Assembly: GCA_017987115.1 (NCBI GenBank)
Contig: JAGNUG010000024.1
Span: 1 to 38,980 of the forward strand
Direction of reading: 5' to 3'
Source of the DNA: Flavobacteriales bacterium
GTDB taxonomy: Bacteria; Bacteroidota; Bacteroidia; Flavobacteriales_F; PHOS-HE28
Length of the DNA: 38,980 nt
Below are positions 9,054 through 17,330 of the stretch, one piece after another. The position numbers and the translations under genes were made by a program. Under the pieces are notes generated by a model. It was not told the DNA's origin, did not search any database, and saw only the letters and a list, made by a program, of their open reading frames with translations. How positions within the stretch are numbered: position 1 is the stretch's first letter; the number at the start of each line of letters is the position of its first letter.

Positions 9054-9899
9054 CTACTTCTTGACCGCTTCTGCGAAGAGGGATGTCGGATCATGGACGA
9101 AGCCACCTTTTACATCCAATCCGTAATCGCTCCAGTTGGGTATTCGGCTTTCAGTAGGGCTTACAATGGAAACGTTCTCAAAGCCACACTCCTTGAGTAG
9201 CCGGGCCAGCGAGAATCGGTCGTACATCCACAAGTGGACCTCACCGCCCATTCTGAACGCCCCGACCTTTGAATTCGTGGAACGGAACGGGTTCAGTTTT
9301 TGACGCAACTTGCTGACCCCGAAATTCACGGCCTTCTTGAACATGAACATGGACGAAAACGCTCGTTTCAATGTTTCCGAGAACGATCTACCGCCACCTC
9401 CGCTCAGATAGCTGGACCGGATATCATTGCCAACGAATCCTGTTCTACCAATAACGAAATCCTCATTGACCATTTTGGGCTGCCGGAGGAACTCCACCAT
9501 ATTGCCTCCAGTGTGATTCCTGACCGTCTGATCATAGATCTCGAGCATCATCCAATCGTAATTGGCTTGGTTCATCTCGGTCGGCGATTCCAAACATTTA
9601 TTCAGGTAGTTCTTGTATTCGTCCACAATGTTCTCAAGGTCCGGAACCACTACACGAATGACCCCGTTCGGTTTTAGAACCCGACAACATTCCTTGATGA
9701 ATGCATGTGCTCGCTCCTTCGGAAAATGCTCCAGTACCTGAGAGTGGTAGACCACATCGAACGTATTGTCCGGGAATGGCATCCCTTTCAGAATGTTCGC
9801 AACGATCACATCCGGTGAGTTGGAGGCCATATCGATATTGACCCAATCGGGGTGTGTCTTGTTTCCGCAACCCACATTCAAGTAATTCAATTTCGCCAT
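9054..9899 (-). CDS. class I SAM-dependent methyltransferase
   Basis: 281 residues from ATG 9899. The N-terminal Rossmann fold begins with motif I (YLNVGCGNKTHPDWVNID), then FPDNTFDVVYHSQVLEHF and the motif-III region ECCRVLKPNGVIRVVVPD. This form (LNVGCG...WVNID) is typical of a predicted methyltransferase group often found near glycan or lipopolysaccharide genes. The middle of the protein (about 150-215) is a less conserved insert containing SGGGGRSFSETLKRAF. The C-terminus (GFVHDPTSLFAEAVKK) resembles the 'PxSLFxEAxK' end of that group. The substrate is unknown; a sugar or lipid is possible. The gene is divergent from another methyltransferase gene. Confidence 0.85.
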   Translation of the reverse strand: MAKLNYLNVGCGNKTHPDWVNIDMASNSPDVIVANILKGMPFPDNTFDVVYHSQVLEHFPKERAHAFIKECCRVLKPNGVIRVVVPDLENIVDEYKNYLNKCLESPTEMNQANYDWMMLEIYDQTVRNHTGGNMVEFLRQPKMVNEDFVIGRTGFVGNDIRSSYLSGGGGRSFSETLKRAFSSMFMFKKAVNFGVSKLRQKLNPFRSTNSKVGAFRMGGEVHLWMYDRFSLARLLKECGFENVSIVSPTESRIPNWSDYGLDVKGGFVHDPTSLFAEAVKK

Positions 9900-9988
9900 C
9901 TGAATTATTGTTTTTGCGGATCAAATGCATCATCGCTTGTGCATGATAAGCAGGCCCTTATGAGCGTGAACCTGTCGGATCCGGGCGG

Positions 9989-10018
9989 CAAAGTAGGCCG
10001 ATCTTGAACTAAAATCAA
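9989..10018 (-). promoter_or_regulatory. candidate promoter for the 9054-9899 methyltransferase
   Basis: On the reverse strand TTG (10018-10016), a 20-base spacer and TACTTTG (9995-9989) resemble the Bacteroidota TTG-N19/21-TANNTTTG promoter, with one base fewer inside the -7 element. It lies 89 bases upstream of the start, within the 172-base divergent intergenic region. This is a weak call. Confidence 0.35.
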
Positions 10019-10071
10019 CTTGGGCCATTGCAAACCAGGAAAACGCCTGATCTAGTACCTTCCCCACGTGA

Positions 10072-10983
10072 ATGGCAGCTGACCCAAAGGCGTTCTTGCG
10101 CAACCTTGTCCCTGACCCGGTTCTTGGGATCATCCGCAACTGGCGTGGATGTAAGGCGGGTCGCGCAATTGCCGATCTCCAGATCATTCTAGACACCGCC
10201 CCGGATTCACCCATATGGCTTACCACCGATCATCTTGAGCAATTGTGTGTTGAGTTCCCATTTCCTCAACCCTATGGTTACGACGAAAATGCTGTGGAAG
10301 AGCGGGGGCAACAGCGTGCGGAATTCGTGCTGAACAAATTGAACGGCAAACCGGCGCATACGTTCCTGGACCTCGCCTGCTTCGATGGCATGACCGCAGC
10401 AGCACTACAGCAACAAGGCAAACGCTGTTGGGGTGTTGATCTTACCGATAGTGGTTTCGATGCACGTGCGCGCCATGCTGGTGTGCAATTCGCTGCATTG
10501 GATGCAAGCGCCATGACATTCGATGAAGGATTCTTCGACGTCGTCTATTCGTTCAATGCCTTTGAACATTTTGGTTACCCGGAACTCGTATTGCGAGAAG
10601 CCCTTCGCGTTACAAAACCCGGCGGCCATGTAATCCTGCGTTTCGGGCCGTTATATGCATCCGCAAAAGGGTTGCACGCATACGATCGCATTCCTGTTCC
10701 ATATTGCCAATTCCTTTTTCCGTTGGAGGTGATGAACGGCTACTTAAGGAAAGGCTCAATCGAAGAGATCGACCCTGCTCATTGCAACCAATGGTCATTG
10801 CAACAGTTCCGTGAACTTTGGAGGCGTGTTAACGACCTTGCGGTGGTCCGCACGAATGAGGAGTTCACGTGGCTGGATGACTTGATGGTCGTGCGCCGCT
10901 TTCCTTCATGTTTCAAGGGAAAAGTGGGATCCGCGGAAGATCTTGCCGTGAATATTATTGAAGTGGTGCTGGAAAAGAAGTGA
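10072..10983 (+). CDS. class I SAM-dependent methyltransferase
   Basis: 303 residues from ATG 10072. A helical N-terminal region of about 95 residues precedes the methyltransferase core: motif I is HTFLDLACFDGMTAAAL, the acidic residue after strand 2 is in WGVDLTDSGFDARA, motif II is FFDVVYSFNAFEHFG, and REALRVTKPGGHVIL follows. The DLACFDG form of motif I (Cys in place of the usual Gly) is slightly unusual. The C-terminal 80 residues (NQWSLQQFRELW, TWLDDLMVVRRFPSC) are a less conserved cap. The substrate is unknown. It is the only plus-strand gene between 8.6 and 25 kb and ends 23 bases from the convergent small membrane-protein gene. Confidence 0.82.
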   Translation: MAADPKAFLRNLVPDPVLGIIRNWRGCKAGRAIADLQIILDTAPDSPIWLTTDHLEQLCVEFPFPQPYGYDENAVEERGQQRAEFVLNKLNGKPAHTFLDLACFDGMTAAALQQQGKRCWGVDLTDSGFDARARHAGVQFAALDASAMTFDEGFFDVVYSFNAFEHFGYPELVLREALRVTKPGGHVILRFGPLYASAKGLHAYDRIPVPYCQFLFPLEVMNGYLRKGSIEEIDPAHCNQWSLQQFRELWRRVNDLAVVRTNEEFTWLDDLMVVRRFPSCFKGKVGSAEDLAVNIIEVVLEKK

Positions 10984-11006
10984 GTCTTCTGATCGGGACT
11001 ATATCC

Positions 11007-11261
11007 TCAACCCTGTGCTCCCGCGAATTCCTTGAAAAACGCGACAATGCGTTTACGGAACAGCAGGAAGAGCAACACATAGGGAACAGCCATCAGATAC
11101 AGAATACCCATATTGAGGCCGTGGCCGATGGTGCCTGGTCCGGAACCACTGACACCGTTCTCAACAACTGCCTTGCACATGGAACAGCCTTGACCCAACG
11201 CTAGTTCCGGCATAAGCATGAACAGCGAAACGACAACGAAGAGTACTGACCTGGTGATCAT
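11007..11261 (-). CDS. small CxxC membrane protein of the oxidase locus
   Basis: 84 residues from ATG 11261. Residues 1-23 form a signal peptide (MITRSVLFVVVSLFMLMPELALG), then QGCSMCKAVVENG with a CxxC pair just outside the membrane, and one transmembrane helix (about 52-68, ILYLMAVPYVLLFLLFR) followed by a short basic tail. Small proteins with a CxxC plus a GILYLMxxPY segment recur next to cytochrome oxidase genes in Bacteroidota (from memory, not checked). A role in copper or thiol handling during oxidase assembly is an inference. It has its own -7 element (11269-11276), so it may be transcribed separately from DUF420. Confidence 0.7.
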   Translation of the reverse strand: MITRSVLFVVVSLFMLMPELALGQGCSMCKAVVENGVSGSGPGTIGHGLNMGILYLMAVPYVLLFLLFRKRIVAFFKEFAGAQG

Positions 11262-11268
11262 GGGAGAT

Positions 11269-11276
11269 CAAATATA
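11269..11276 (-). promoter_or_regulatory. -7 promoter element, start-proximal
   Basis: The reverse strand reads TATATTTG, an exact TANNTTTG match, with only seven bases between it and the ATG at 11261. If used, the mRNA would be leaderless or nearly so. No TTG at the -33 position was seen. Confidence 0.5.
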
Positions 11277-11368
11277 CATTCTTTAATTATCTATGCTTGT
11301 TATGGCCCGATCGCCCTGATCTGAGCTGATATCCAGTGGAACTGCAAGAAGTTGAAGTCACAGAATGA

Positions 11369-11923
11369 TCAGTAGTACGGGCTGATCAGTAAGTACACGA
11401 CAACACCTGTAACACTGACGTAGAACCAGACCGGCCATACCTTACGCGCTAGCTTTCGATGCGCTGGCCATTGCGCAGAGAGCGAGCGATATGCGGTAAG
11501 CAGAATGAATGGTAACGAAGTGGATGCCAATATGATATGCGTTGCCAGTATCACGTAATACACGATGCGTATTGATCCTTCGCCGCCGAATTTTGTTTCG
11601 CCTGCGAACAGATGATGCAGGATGTAGGAGGTCAGGAAAACGATCGATAGGACCAAGGCCGTCATCATTACATTGCGATGCAAGTTCCACTTGCCGGATC
11701 GAGCACTGAACAGCCCGACCAATAGCAGGACACTTACCATGCTATTGATCACGGCGTTCACCTTTGCAAATACATGCACGTCCCAGTTGCCTGAAGAGGG
11801 TATCTGTATCCTGTTCAAGATCACAACTGCGAGAAACACAATGGTCGAAACGATCCAGATCCAGCGTTTGGCAATGCCCTCTGCAATAGTGATCGCGCGT
11901 GCAGGATAGGGTTTATTCGTCAT
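11369..11923 (-). CDS. DUF420 membrane protein, oxidase assembly
   Basis: 184 residues from ATG 11923, with about five transmembrane helices (WIWIVSTIVFLAVVILN, VNAVINSMVSVLLLVGLF, VMMTALVLSIVFLTSYILHH, IVYYVILATHIILASTSLPF, WFYVSVTGVVVYLLI). The family residues NAVINS, LHRNVM, SYILHH, THIILA and HRKLARKVWPVW are all visible. Together they match DUF420, the family that includes CtaM, needed for heme-copper oxidase maturation in some Firmicutes. The position directly after SCO (6 bases) and subunit IV fits a cytochrome oxidase assembly role in the inner membrane. Confidence 0.9.
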   Translation of the reverse strand: MTNKPYPARAITIAEGIAKRWIWIVSTIVFLAVVILNRIQIPSSGNWDVHVFAKVNAVINSMVSVLLLVGLFSARSGKWNLHRNVMMTALVLSIVFLTSYILHHLFAGETKFGGEGSIRIVYYVILATHIILASTSLPFILLTAYRSLSAQWPAHRKLARKVWPVWFYVSVTGVVVYLLISPYY

Positions 11924-11929
11924 AGTGGA

Positions 11930-12673
11930 CTATCGCTTGGCGCGCTCGGCCTTAATTGCAGCGGCGTTCTTGATCTTCTCCTCCTTCAACAACATCTTGA
12001 TGTCGCCCGCCAAATTATTCATGGACTCTTGGTCGGTACCGTCGTAATATCCACGTATGTGCTTGTCCTTGTCAACAAGTACGAATTGCTCGGAATGCAA
12101 GAAACCATCAGGGGCCATTACGTCTTCTTTTGCGGCGAGATAGTACCCTTCTGACCCTTGTAGATAGAGATCGGCTTTCGCTCCGGTCAGGAATTTCCAA
12201 CGTGCGGTATCCGCTTCGAGCTTCTTGGAATAAGCACGCAGCACCTCAGGCGTGTCGTATTCGGGATCAACGGAATGGCTCAGAAACAGCACGTCGTCGA
12301 AGGCATCGTCATCCAATTTGAACTGCAATTGCTGCATATGGGTGCTCATCTTGGGACAGATGGTCGTACACCGTGTAAAGAAAAAATCGACCACAATGAT
12401 CTTGCCTTGAGTCCGGTCCTGAGAGAAGGGCTTGCCGAACTGATCCGTGAACGTGAACGGTGGTATTGTAGCGTAGATCGTATCAACCACCATCTCTCCC
12501 TCCTTCTCCACAAGCACGGTTTCTTTTGGTCCGTAATACGGTAGGTAGATGAAGTTATGCTTCACCAATCCCAACATGGGTGAAAAGAACAGGAAAAGAC
12601 TTAGTATGAAGACTACAAAGCCGCCAAGCACAAGGATCTTGGTCCTACGGGAAGATGGCACGCGGTCGCTCAA
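11930..12673 (-). CDS. SCO1/SenC family copper chaperone
   Basis: 247 residues. One N-terminal transmembrane anchor (about 12-32, ILVLGGFVVFILSLFLFFS) is followed by a thioredoxin-like domain with the copper-binding FTRCTTICPKM (CxxxC) and the distal His in FLHSEQFVLVDK. SCO proteins deliver copper to the CuA site of oxidase subunit II on the outer face of the inner membrane. The C-terminal 20 residues are highly charged (KIKNAAAIKAERAKR). The frame opens with TTG at 12673; GTG at 12661 is an alternative, and no ATG is available nearby. It is separated from subunit IV by 6 bases in the same operon. Confidence 0.93.
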   Translation of the reverse strand: MSDRVPSSRRTKILVLGGFVVFILSLFLFFSPMLGLVKHNFIYLPYYGPKETVLVEKEGEMVVDTIYATIPPFTFTDQFGKPFSQDRTQGKIIVVDFFFTRCTTICPKMSTHMQQLQFKLDDDAFDDVLFLSHSVDPEYDTPEVLRAYSKKLEADTARWKFLTGAKADLYLQGSEGYYLAAKEDVMAPDGFLHSEQFVLVDKDKHIRGYYDGTDQESMNNLAGDIKMLLKEEKIKNAAAIKAERAKR

Positions 12674-12679
12674 TGCAGA

Positions 12680-13048
12680 TCAAAGGAACGTTTCCCAAAG
12701 CCAATTCACGTAGTTCGATTCCCATATTGCAATAAACAGCAGATACAGGATGAACAGGCCATATGGCAACAGGATGATAGCCCGGATATTACGACGCTCA
12801 TCACCCAAGTGCATGAACGTCATGACGATGTAAGTAGCCTTTACCAATGTAAGCACCACAAAGGACCATTTCACCAGATTCCAACTGTCCGGCATCCACT
12901 CTTTCCAATAGGCACCCAAAGCCACTTCAACCGTAGTGATCACTGCCAGAAGCAGCGTAACCATCCAGATGGTCCGGCGAATTTTTCGGCCCGCCTCTTC
13001 GCTATGATGGGCGTCCAGGCTGTATTCAATAATATCGTCGCGCTCCAT
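12680..13048 (-). CDS. cytochrome c oxidase subunit IV family protein
   Basis: 122 residues from ATG 13048. An N-terminal cytosolic stretch with His (DAHHSEEAGRKIRR) precedes three transmembrane helices (TIWMVTLLLAVITTVEVALGA, LVKWSFVVLTLVKATYIVMTFMHLG, AIILLPYGLFILYLLFIAIWE). The pattern, including VKATYIVMTFMHLGDE, is the prokaryotic subunit IV (COX4/CyoD-like) signature. It is a small inner-membrane subunit that stabilises the oxidase. It lies between subunit III (6-base gap) and SCO (6-base gap). Confidence 0.9.
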   Translation of the reverse strand: MERDDIIEYSLDAHHSEEAGRKIRRTIWMVTLLLAVITTVEVALGAYWKEWMPDSWNLVKWSFVVLTLVKATYIVMTFMHLGDERRNIRAIILLPYGLFILYLLFIAIWESNYVNWLWETFL

Positions 13049-13054
13049 GGCAGA

Positions 13055-13921
13055 TCAAAGTAGATAGAAGAAGGTGAACACGAATACCCATACAAGGTCC
13101 ACGAAGTGCCAGTATAGACCAGCCTTCTCGACCATTTCGTAATGACCTCGGCGGTGGAAAACACCTCGGATCACCATGATCAGTACGATCAAATTGATGA
13201 TGACTCCGCTGAATACATGGAATCCGTGGAATCCGGTAATGAAGAAAAAGAAATTCGCGTATTGTGCCGGGCCGTATTCATTGCGGTCCATGTTTGCACC
13301 GTCGATGTAGACTACGCGATCATCCCACAGCTTCATGCTCGCTGCTTTATCCAAGTGATGCGCTCCTTCCTCTCCTACCAAATAATGGCCTGCGGCAGCT
13401 GGCACTAAATGGAAGCTGTCGTGGGCCGTTGGGTCATGTGTATCGTGCTCATCGTTGTGAACCCAGTACTTTGCTCCTGTGGTAGTAGTGATGTAACCAC
13501 CACCGCCGTGAATGAAGTGGCTCCACTCCCAAGCTTGACTACCAACGAAGAACGCTCCACCGATAACCGTAAGGAACAACCACTTGATCACGCCCTTTTT
13601 ATCCATACGGTGGCCTGCTTCAACAGCAAGAACCATGGTCACGGAACTGAAGATCAGGATCGCAGTCATCAACGCCACATAGATGAGCGGATAACTACCA
13701 TGCAGGAACGGCAATGCGCGGAAAACCTCTTCACCGATCGGCCAGGCCTCGGTTGTGCTGTGCCGCACGAAGCCATAAGCTACGAGCAGCCCAGAGAAGG
13801 TCAGTGCGTCCGACACGAGGAAGAACCACATCATCATTTTCCCGTAGCTGATGCTGAACGGGGAGCGTCCTCCTCCCCAGAGGACGTCGTTACTCAGGAC
13901 TTTACTTGCGTCTCCGGCCAT
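13055..13921 (-). CDS. cytochrome c oxidase subunit III, with His-rich insert
   Basis: 288 residues from ATG 13921. Transmembrane segments include MMMWFFLVSDALTFSGLLVAY, YPLIYVALMTAILIFSSVTMV, WLFLTVIGGAFFVGSQAWEW, FFFFITGFHGFHVFSGVIIN and LYWHFVDLVWVFVFTFFYL. The conserved Glu of GSQAWEW and the HGFHVFSG motif identify heme-copper oxidase subunit III. Between helices 3 and 4 lies an insert of about 65 residues rich in His, Asp and Thr (HNDEHDTHDPTAHDSFH) that should face the periplasm. It is the second of two tandem subunit III genes, 24 bases after the first. Subunit III helps keep proton uptake and turnover stable. Confidence 0.92.
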   Translation of the reverse strand: MAGDASKVLSNDVLWGGGRSPFSISYGKMMMWFFLVSDALTFSGLLVAYGFVRHSTTEAWPIGEEVFRALPFLHGSYPLIYVALMTAILIFSSVTMVLAVEAGHRMDKKGVIKWLFLTVIGGAFFVGSQAWEWSHFIHGGGGYITTTTGAKYWVHNDEHDTHDPTAHDSFHLVPAAAGHYLVGEEGAHHLDKAASMKLWDDRVVYIDGANMDRNEYGPAQYANFFFFITGFHGFHVFSGVIINLIVLIMVIRGVFHRRGHYEMVEKAGLYWHFVDLVWVFVFTFFYLL

Positions 13922-13945
13922 TAGTAGGTATTTCCGGTGGCAATG

Positions 13946-14677
13946 TTAGTGAACAAACTGCAAGAACAAAAGAAGATAAACCCAAAGGCCACCAAGAAAG
14001 TGCCAATAAACCGCGCCAGCCCAAAGGCCCACGTGGTCTTGCGGGGTATACCGCTTTTGCAATGCCATTACCAACATTACAACCAAACTGATCAACCCGA
14101 ACGCGGCATGCGCAAAGTGCGAACCTGTAAGGATGTAGAAATATTGACTGGCCCCATTGACCTGTTCGGCCATATCCGAATTCAATGGGGTGCTGAAGGT
14201 GACATCATCCTGTTGGAAATATTCTTCTCCCTGTTTTACCAACGGCGTATTGTTCGCCATTACAGTATAGTCCGTGCCGTAATCGCCTATGGGTTGCAAC
14301 ACATTACTGAAGCTCAATACATTTCCCATTGTGGCCAACTGGCTCCATCCTTTGAACTGATAATATCCAAATCCGATCCCTAACGCCAACGTTAACGCTA
14401 CAAATTGTGAAACCAGGCTTTGTTTACCTGCTTTTGCCAACATAAGAGCAGCTTGAACGGTAAGACTACCGCCAATAATGAATGCCGTGCTGTACCAAAA
14501 TGCAGTCGGAAGCTTGAAATTGACCCAGTATTCCGCACTACCTCGGCTCACAACATACGCACTTGTGAGACCAGCGAAGAACATCACGATGGCGAAGACG
14601 ATCAATAACGTGATCATTCGCCTGCTTCGGATAGCACGTTGAAATTCCTGTTCAGGGCTGAAAGCGATCGTTGTCAT
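13946..14677 (-). CDS. cytochrome c oxidase subunit III family protein
   Basis: 243 residues from ATG 14677, which overlaps the stop of the heme O synthase gene by four bases (ATGA). About five transmembrane helices are visible (MITLLIVFAIVMFFAGLTSAYVV, FWYSTAFIIGGSLTVQAALM, FVALTLALGIGFGYYQF, SHFAHAAFGLISLVVMLVM, VYWHFLGGLWVYLLLFLQF). SHFAHAAFGL corresponds to the HxxH region of the neighbouring subunit III, and AVYWHFLGGLWV to its last helix. The position of the conserved Glu is occupied by GYYQFKGW, so this copy lacks it. Two tandem subunit III-like genes are usual in Bacteroidota oxidase loci. Confidence 0.9.
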   Translation of the reverse strand: MTTIAFSPEQEFQRAIRSRRMITLLIVFAIVMFFAGLTSAYVVSRGSAEYWVNFKLPTAFWYSTAFIIGGSLTVQAALMLAKAGKQSLVSQFVALTLALGIGFGYYQFKGWSQLATMGNVLSFSNVLQPIGDYGTDYTVMANNTPLVKQGEEYFQQDDVTFSTPLNSDMAEQVNGASQYFYILTGSHFAHAAFGLISLVVMLVMALQKRYTPQDHVGLWAGAVYWHFLGGLWVYLLLFLQFVH

Positions 14678-15591
14678 AATCGATCAAGGGCATAAGCGAT
14701 CTGTACGATCGGGAGGTATAGAAAGCTCGCGAACATCAGTTTGCGTGCGTCCGCCTTGTCATGCGAACGGAATAATCTGAATGCCGGAACCACCATGACA
14801 AGCCCCAGAACGATACTGGTCCAAAGAGCAATTGGCCCAACAACATCATAGACCCATGGCAGCATGCCGATCGGGATAACAAATAGGGTGTACAACAAGA
14901 TCAAGAAGCCGCTGCGACCATCTCTCCCGCCAGCACTAGGTAATAATCGATATCCGGCTTTGGCATAATCATCATCCAACACCCACGCAATGGCCCAGAA
15001 GTGAGGGAACTGCCACATGAACTGCATGGCGAACAGCAGGCCCGCGATAAGGTCGAATTGTCCTGTGGCCGCGACATAACCAAGCATCGGCGGGAACGCA
15101 CCGGGAAATGCACCTACGAATACTGCCCATGACGAGTGCTTCTTCAAAGGCGTATACAAAGCGACGTACATGAACAATGAAAGGAAAGCAAGTATTCCTG
15201 TGAGCGGCCCGAACTGGAACCACAACATGAATGTGGCCAGGCCACCTGCTAAGAAAGCCGCAACAACCGCTTCGGCAGTGCTCAATGTGCCTTGCACCAA
15301 TGGACGTTGTTGTGTACGGTCCATTAACCCATCCTCCTTTATCTCCAGCACTTGGTTCAGCGCATTGCTGGCACCCGTTAATAAGGTGCCCGATATGGCC
15401 AAGCCGATAATGCCCAGCCAAGAGAATGACCCGACCGGAATACCGATCAAATAACCAAGAACAGCGCTAACCACCACCAATGAAGCAAGCCGAAGCTTGA
15501 ACAGAACCGCTACCTCACGGAATTTCGCGATCGGCGTTGTTGTAGCGGTGTATGCAGTGGACCTTTCCAAGACCGTACCCCGTTTTGGCAT
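14674..15591 (-). CDS. ctaB: heme O synthase (protoheme IX farnesyltransferase)
   Basis: 305 residues from ATG 15591. It is a UbiA-type prenyltransferase with about eight or nine membrane segments. The first active-site motif is NALNQVLEIKEDGLMDRTQQ-RPL (Asn...Asp...Asp-Arg-Thr), and VALYTPLKKHSSWAVFVGAF and WQFPHFWAIAWVLDDDYAKA are the other CtaB/CyoE signatures. It attaches farnesyl to heme B to give heme O, for heme O- or A-type oxidases. It is the first gene of the oxidase operon seen here, with a -7 element 25 bases upstream. Subunits I and II, often just upstream in relatives, are absent; a capsule gene lies there instead. Confidence 0.95.
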   Translation of the reverse strand: MPKRGTVLERSTAYTATTTPIAKFREVAVLFKLRLASLVVVSAVLGYLIGIPVGSFSWLGIIGLAISGTLLTGASNALNQVLEIKEDGLMDRTQQRPLVQGTLSTAEAVVAAFLAGGLATFMLWFQFGPLTGILAFLSLFMYVALYTPLKKHSSWAVFVGAFPGAFPPMLGYVAATGQFDLIAGLLFAMQFMWQFPHFWAIAWVLDDDYAKAGYRLLPSAGGRDGRSGFLILLYTLFVIPIGMLPWVYDVVGPIALWTSIVLGLVMVVPAFRLFRSHDKADARKLMFASFLYLPIVQIAYALDRL

Positions 15592-15616
15592 ATTCTGCTC
15601 AGGGGCTTAGAAGCCG

Positions 15617-15624
15617 CAAAAGTA
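15617..15624 (-). promoter_or_regulatory. -7 promoter element of the oxidase operon
   Basis: The reverse strand reads TACTTTTG, an exact TANNTTTG match, 25 bases upstream of the ctaB ATG. No TTG is seen at the usual -33 spacing. The site argues that the truncated oxidase operon begins here rather than being read through from a lost upstream gene. Confidence 0.5.
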
Positions 15625-15728
15625 TCCATTGAATTGGAATTGTGATACTTCGCGACGCGCCTTTTTTATAGCACTTCGAATGTCCTTGACGATCAACCAA
15701 CTACGGAACGTGAATGATATACGATCCA

Positions 15729-17330
15729 CTAAGGCAACCTATACCGGACCTGTTGCTCCACATGTCGATCACGGAAGTAACAGACAATACCCAAACGGAA
15801 GACCAGATCAGTTGTGCTCGTACCAAGTGCTGAAGATGCCGACCGCACCAAAGCACTGGCCTCCAACCGGGTGGATGTAGCTGGGTCCAGGAGATATCCA
15901 GCACGGATCTCACCATGGAATACGTTCAAGTTCGCAACACCTCCCATGTAGTAACCAAAGTCATCCGGCTTGCCCTCATCATTCAAGGGACGCTCATTCT
16001 CTGGTCGGAATATGTTGTTTCCATAACTGTACGTTCCCGTATCCGTTCCAAGGATCGCGTAGCTTGTATGAAGGCTGTAACGCATTCGCCCTTTCAGAAG
16101 ATCGGCCTGCAGTACGAACTCGTTCGAATTACTTCCGTACGGGTGCGCAAGTGGTTGGCCGAATTGCGCATAATTCTGTCGTGTATCCGAATGGGTATAG
16201 ATGAACGGCCGTATATAATTCCATTCCAAACGAAGCGTTAGATCCTTTACCTTGAACGCATCCCTTGCTACAATTCCAAGCTGCACAGCCTGTTTATTCG
16301 CATACCACCCTCTCCCTTCCCGTACTCGGAAGAACAGCATCTCATCCAGCATGATCTGGGAATAGACCAGAACGTGCTTGCCCGCTTTAACATTGATAGC
16401 AATTCCTACCAAGGCGTTGTCCGGCGATCCAATACTGTATTCCGCTGGTCGATAGAATAGGACCGGGTTGACATAATTCATGTCGAAACCACGCGGATAC
16501 AGGCTATCACCGGCACTGAACACGATCCCTTCGAACACTGCGAAATTGATACGGGGGGTAACGTTATATGATAAGTAATGCATGCTAGCGTACTTCCTAC
16601 GGTAGTCGCTAACAACTCCGTTGGCACCCCGAATATCATTCATCATCGTGAAAAGGTTCACGTATTTGATGTGCCAAACGCTTGTCGTGATCTTCAGATA
16701 CGGGTAGCTGTATGCTTCATCCGAAAGGAACAACGATCGATATCCTTCACCGAACGAATTCTTGCCCTTTCCGAGTGTGAAATTGAAGTATTTGCTCGCG
16801 TCCCAGCTCACATACCCATTCCAGTCATAATGCACATAGTTCGGCTTCGAACCATAAGCATATCCCTCACCCGGGGTTACTTGGGTTGCTTGAATAAGGG
16901 TATCGACATAATTCGCGAACCGCTCGCTCCACGCTTGAGCATCCAAATGGAACGTGAGCTTGTCATTCACATTATAATCCGACCAGAATCCGGCGCCTCC
17001 GCGATGGATCACTGCGCCCTCCGCACCGGTGTCATAGCCTCCGTTGGCATCCAACAAAGGGCCCCATCGAAATTTTCGTTCATCAATTGCACCGGCCCAT
17101 TTATCCAACACTTTCAACGCAGCTTCAGGGCGAAGTGAATCAGCGCCATTGAGCAAGGATATATCCGATCGACGATAAGGACGAATAGCGGTATGTTCAT
17201 TGGCCTTATAAGCCTGTTGTGCTGTGGCATAGGGCATCTCCACATCACGGCTCAACGGCAACCAATCCGCCTGGGCAAGGACGTCGGTCCCGAATAGCAA
17301 CAGACAGAGAATAGGAAGGAAGGCCCTCAT
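15729..17330 (-). CDS. Wzi-like capsule assembly beta-barrel protein (second copy)
   Basis: 533 residues from ATG 17330, chosen because it gives a signal peptide (MRAFLPILCLLLFGTDVLAQ) and an ATGA overlap with the upstream WecA-like gene; a frame to 17420 would lie inside that gene. The mature part is rich in alternating beta-strands. The family block is LGKGKNSFGEGYRSLFLSD followed by YPYLKITTSVWHIKYVNLF, which matches the capsule assembly Wzi family. The related block in the other Wzi-like gene here is LGHGKHFVGHGYRSVLLSD. It ends in a strand with an arginine-rich tail rather than a typical aromatic outer-membrane signal. Expected role: outer-membrane anchoring or assembly of surface polysaccharide. 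Confidence 0.82.
   Translation of the reverse strand: MRAFLPILCLLLFGTDVLAQADWLPLSRDVEMPYATAQQAYKANEHTAIRPYRRSDISLLNGADSLRPEAALKVLDKWAGAIDERKFRWGPLLDANGGYDTGAEGAVIHRGGAGFWSDYNVNDKLTFHLDAQAWSERFANYVDTLIQATQVTPGEGYAYGSKPNYVHYDWNGYVSWDASKYFNFTLGKGKNSFGEGYRSLFLSDEAYSYPYLKITTSVWHIKYVNLFTMMNDIRGANGVVSDYRRKYASMHYLSYNVTPRINFAVFEGIVFSAGDSLYPRGFDMNYVNPVLFYRPAEYSIGSPDNALVGIAINVKAGKHVLVYSQIMLDEMLFFRVREGRGWYANKQAVQLGIVARDAFKVKDLTLRLEWNYIRPFIYTHSDTRQNYAQFGQPLAHPYGSNSNEFVLQADLLKGRMRYSLHTSYAILGTDTGTYSYGNNIFRPENERPLNDEGKPDDFGYYMGGVANLNVFHGEIRAGYLLDPATSTRLEASALVRSASSALGTSTTDLVFRLGIVCYFRDRHVEQQVRYRLP

Noticed and set aside
8877-9200. Plus-strand open frame of 107 codons opposite the methyltransferase end
   Set aside because: It overlaps the well-supported minus-strand gene antisense, has no recognisable motif, and its first half is noncoding leader sequence.
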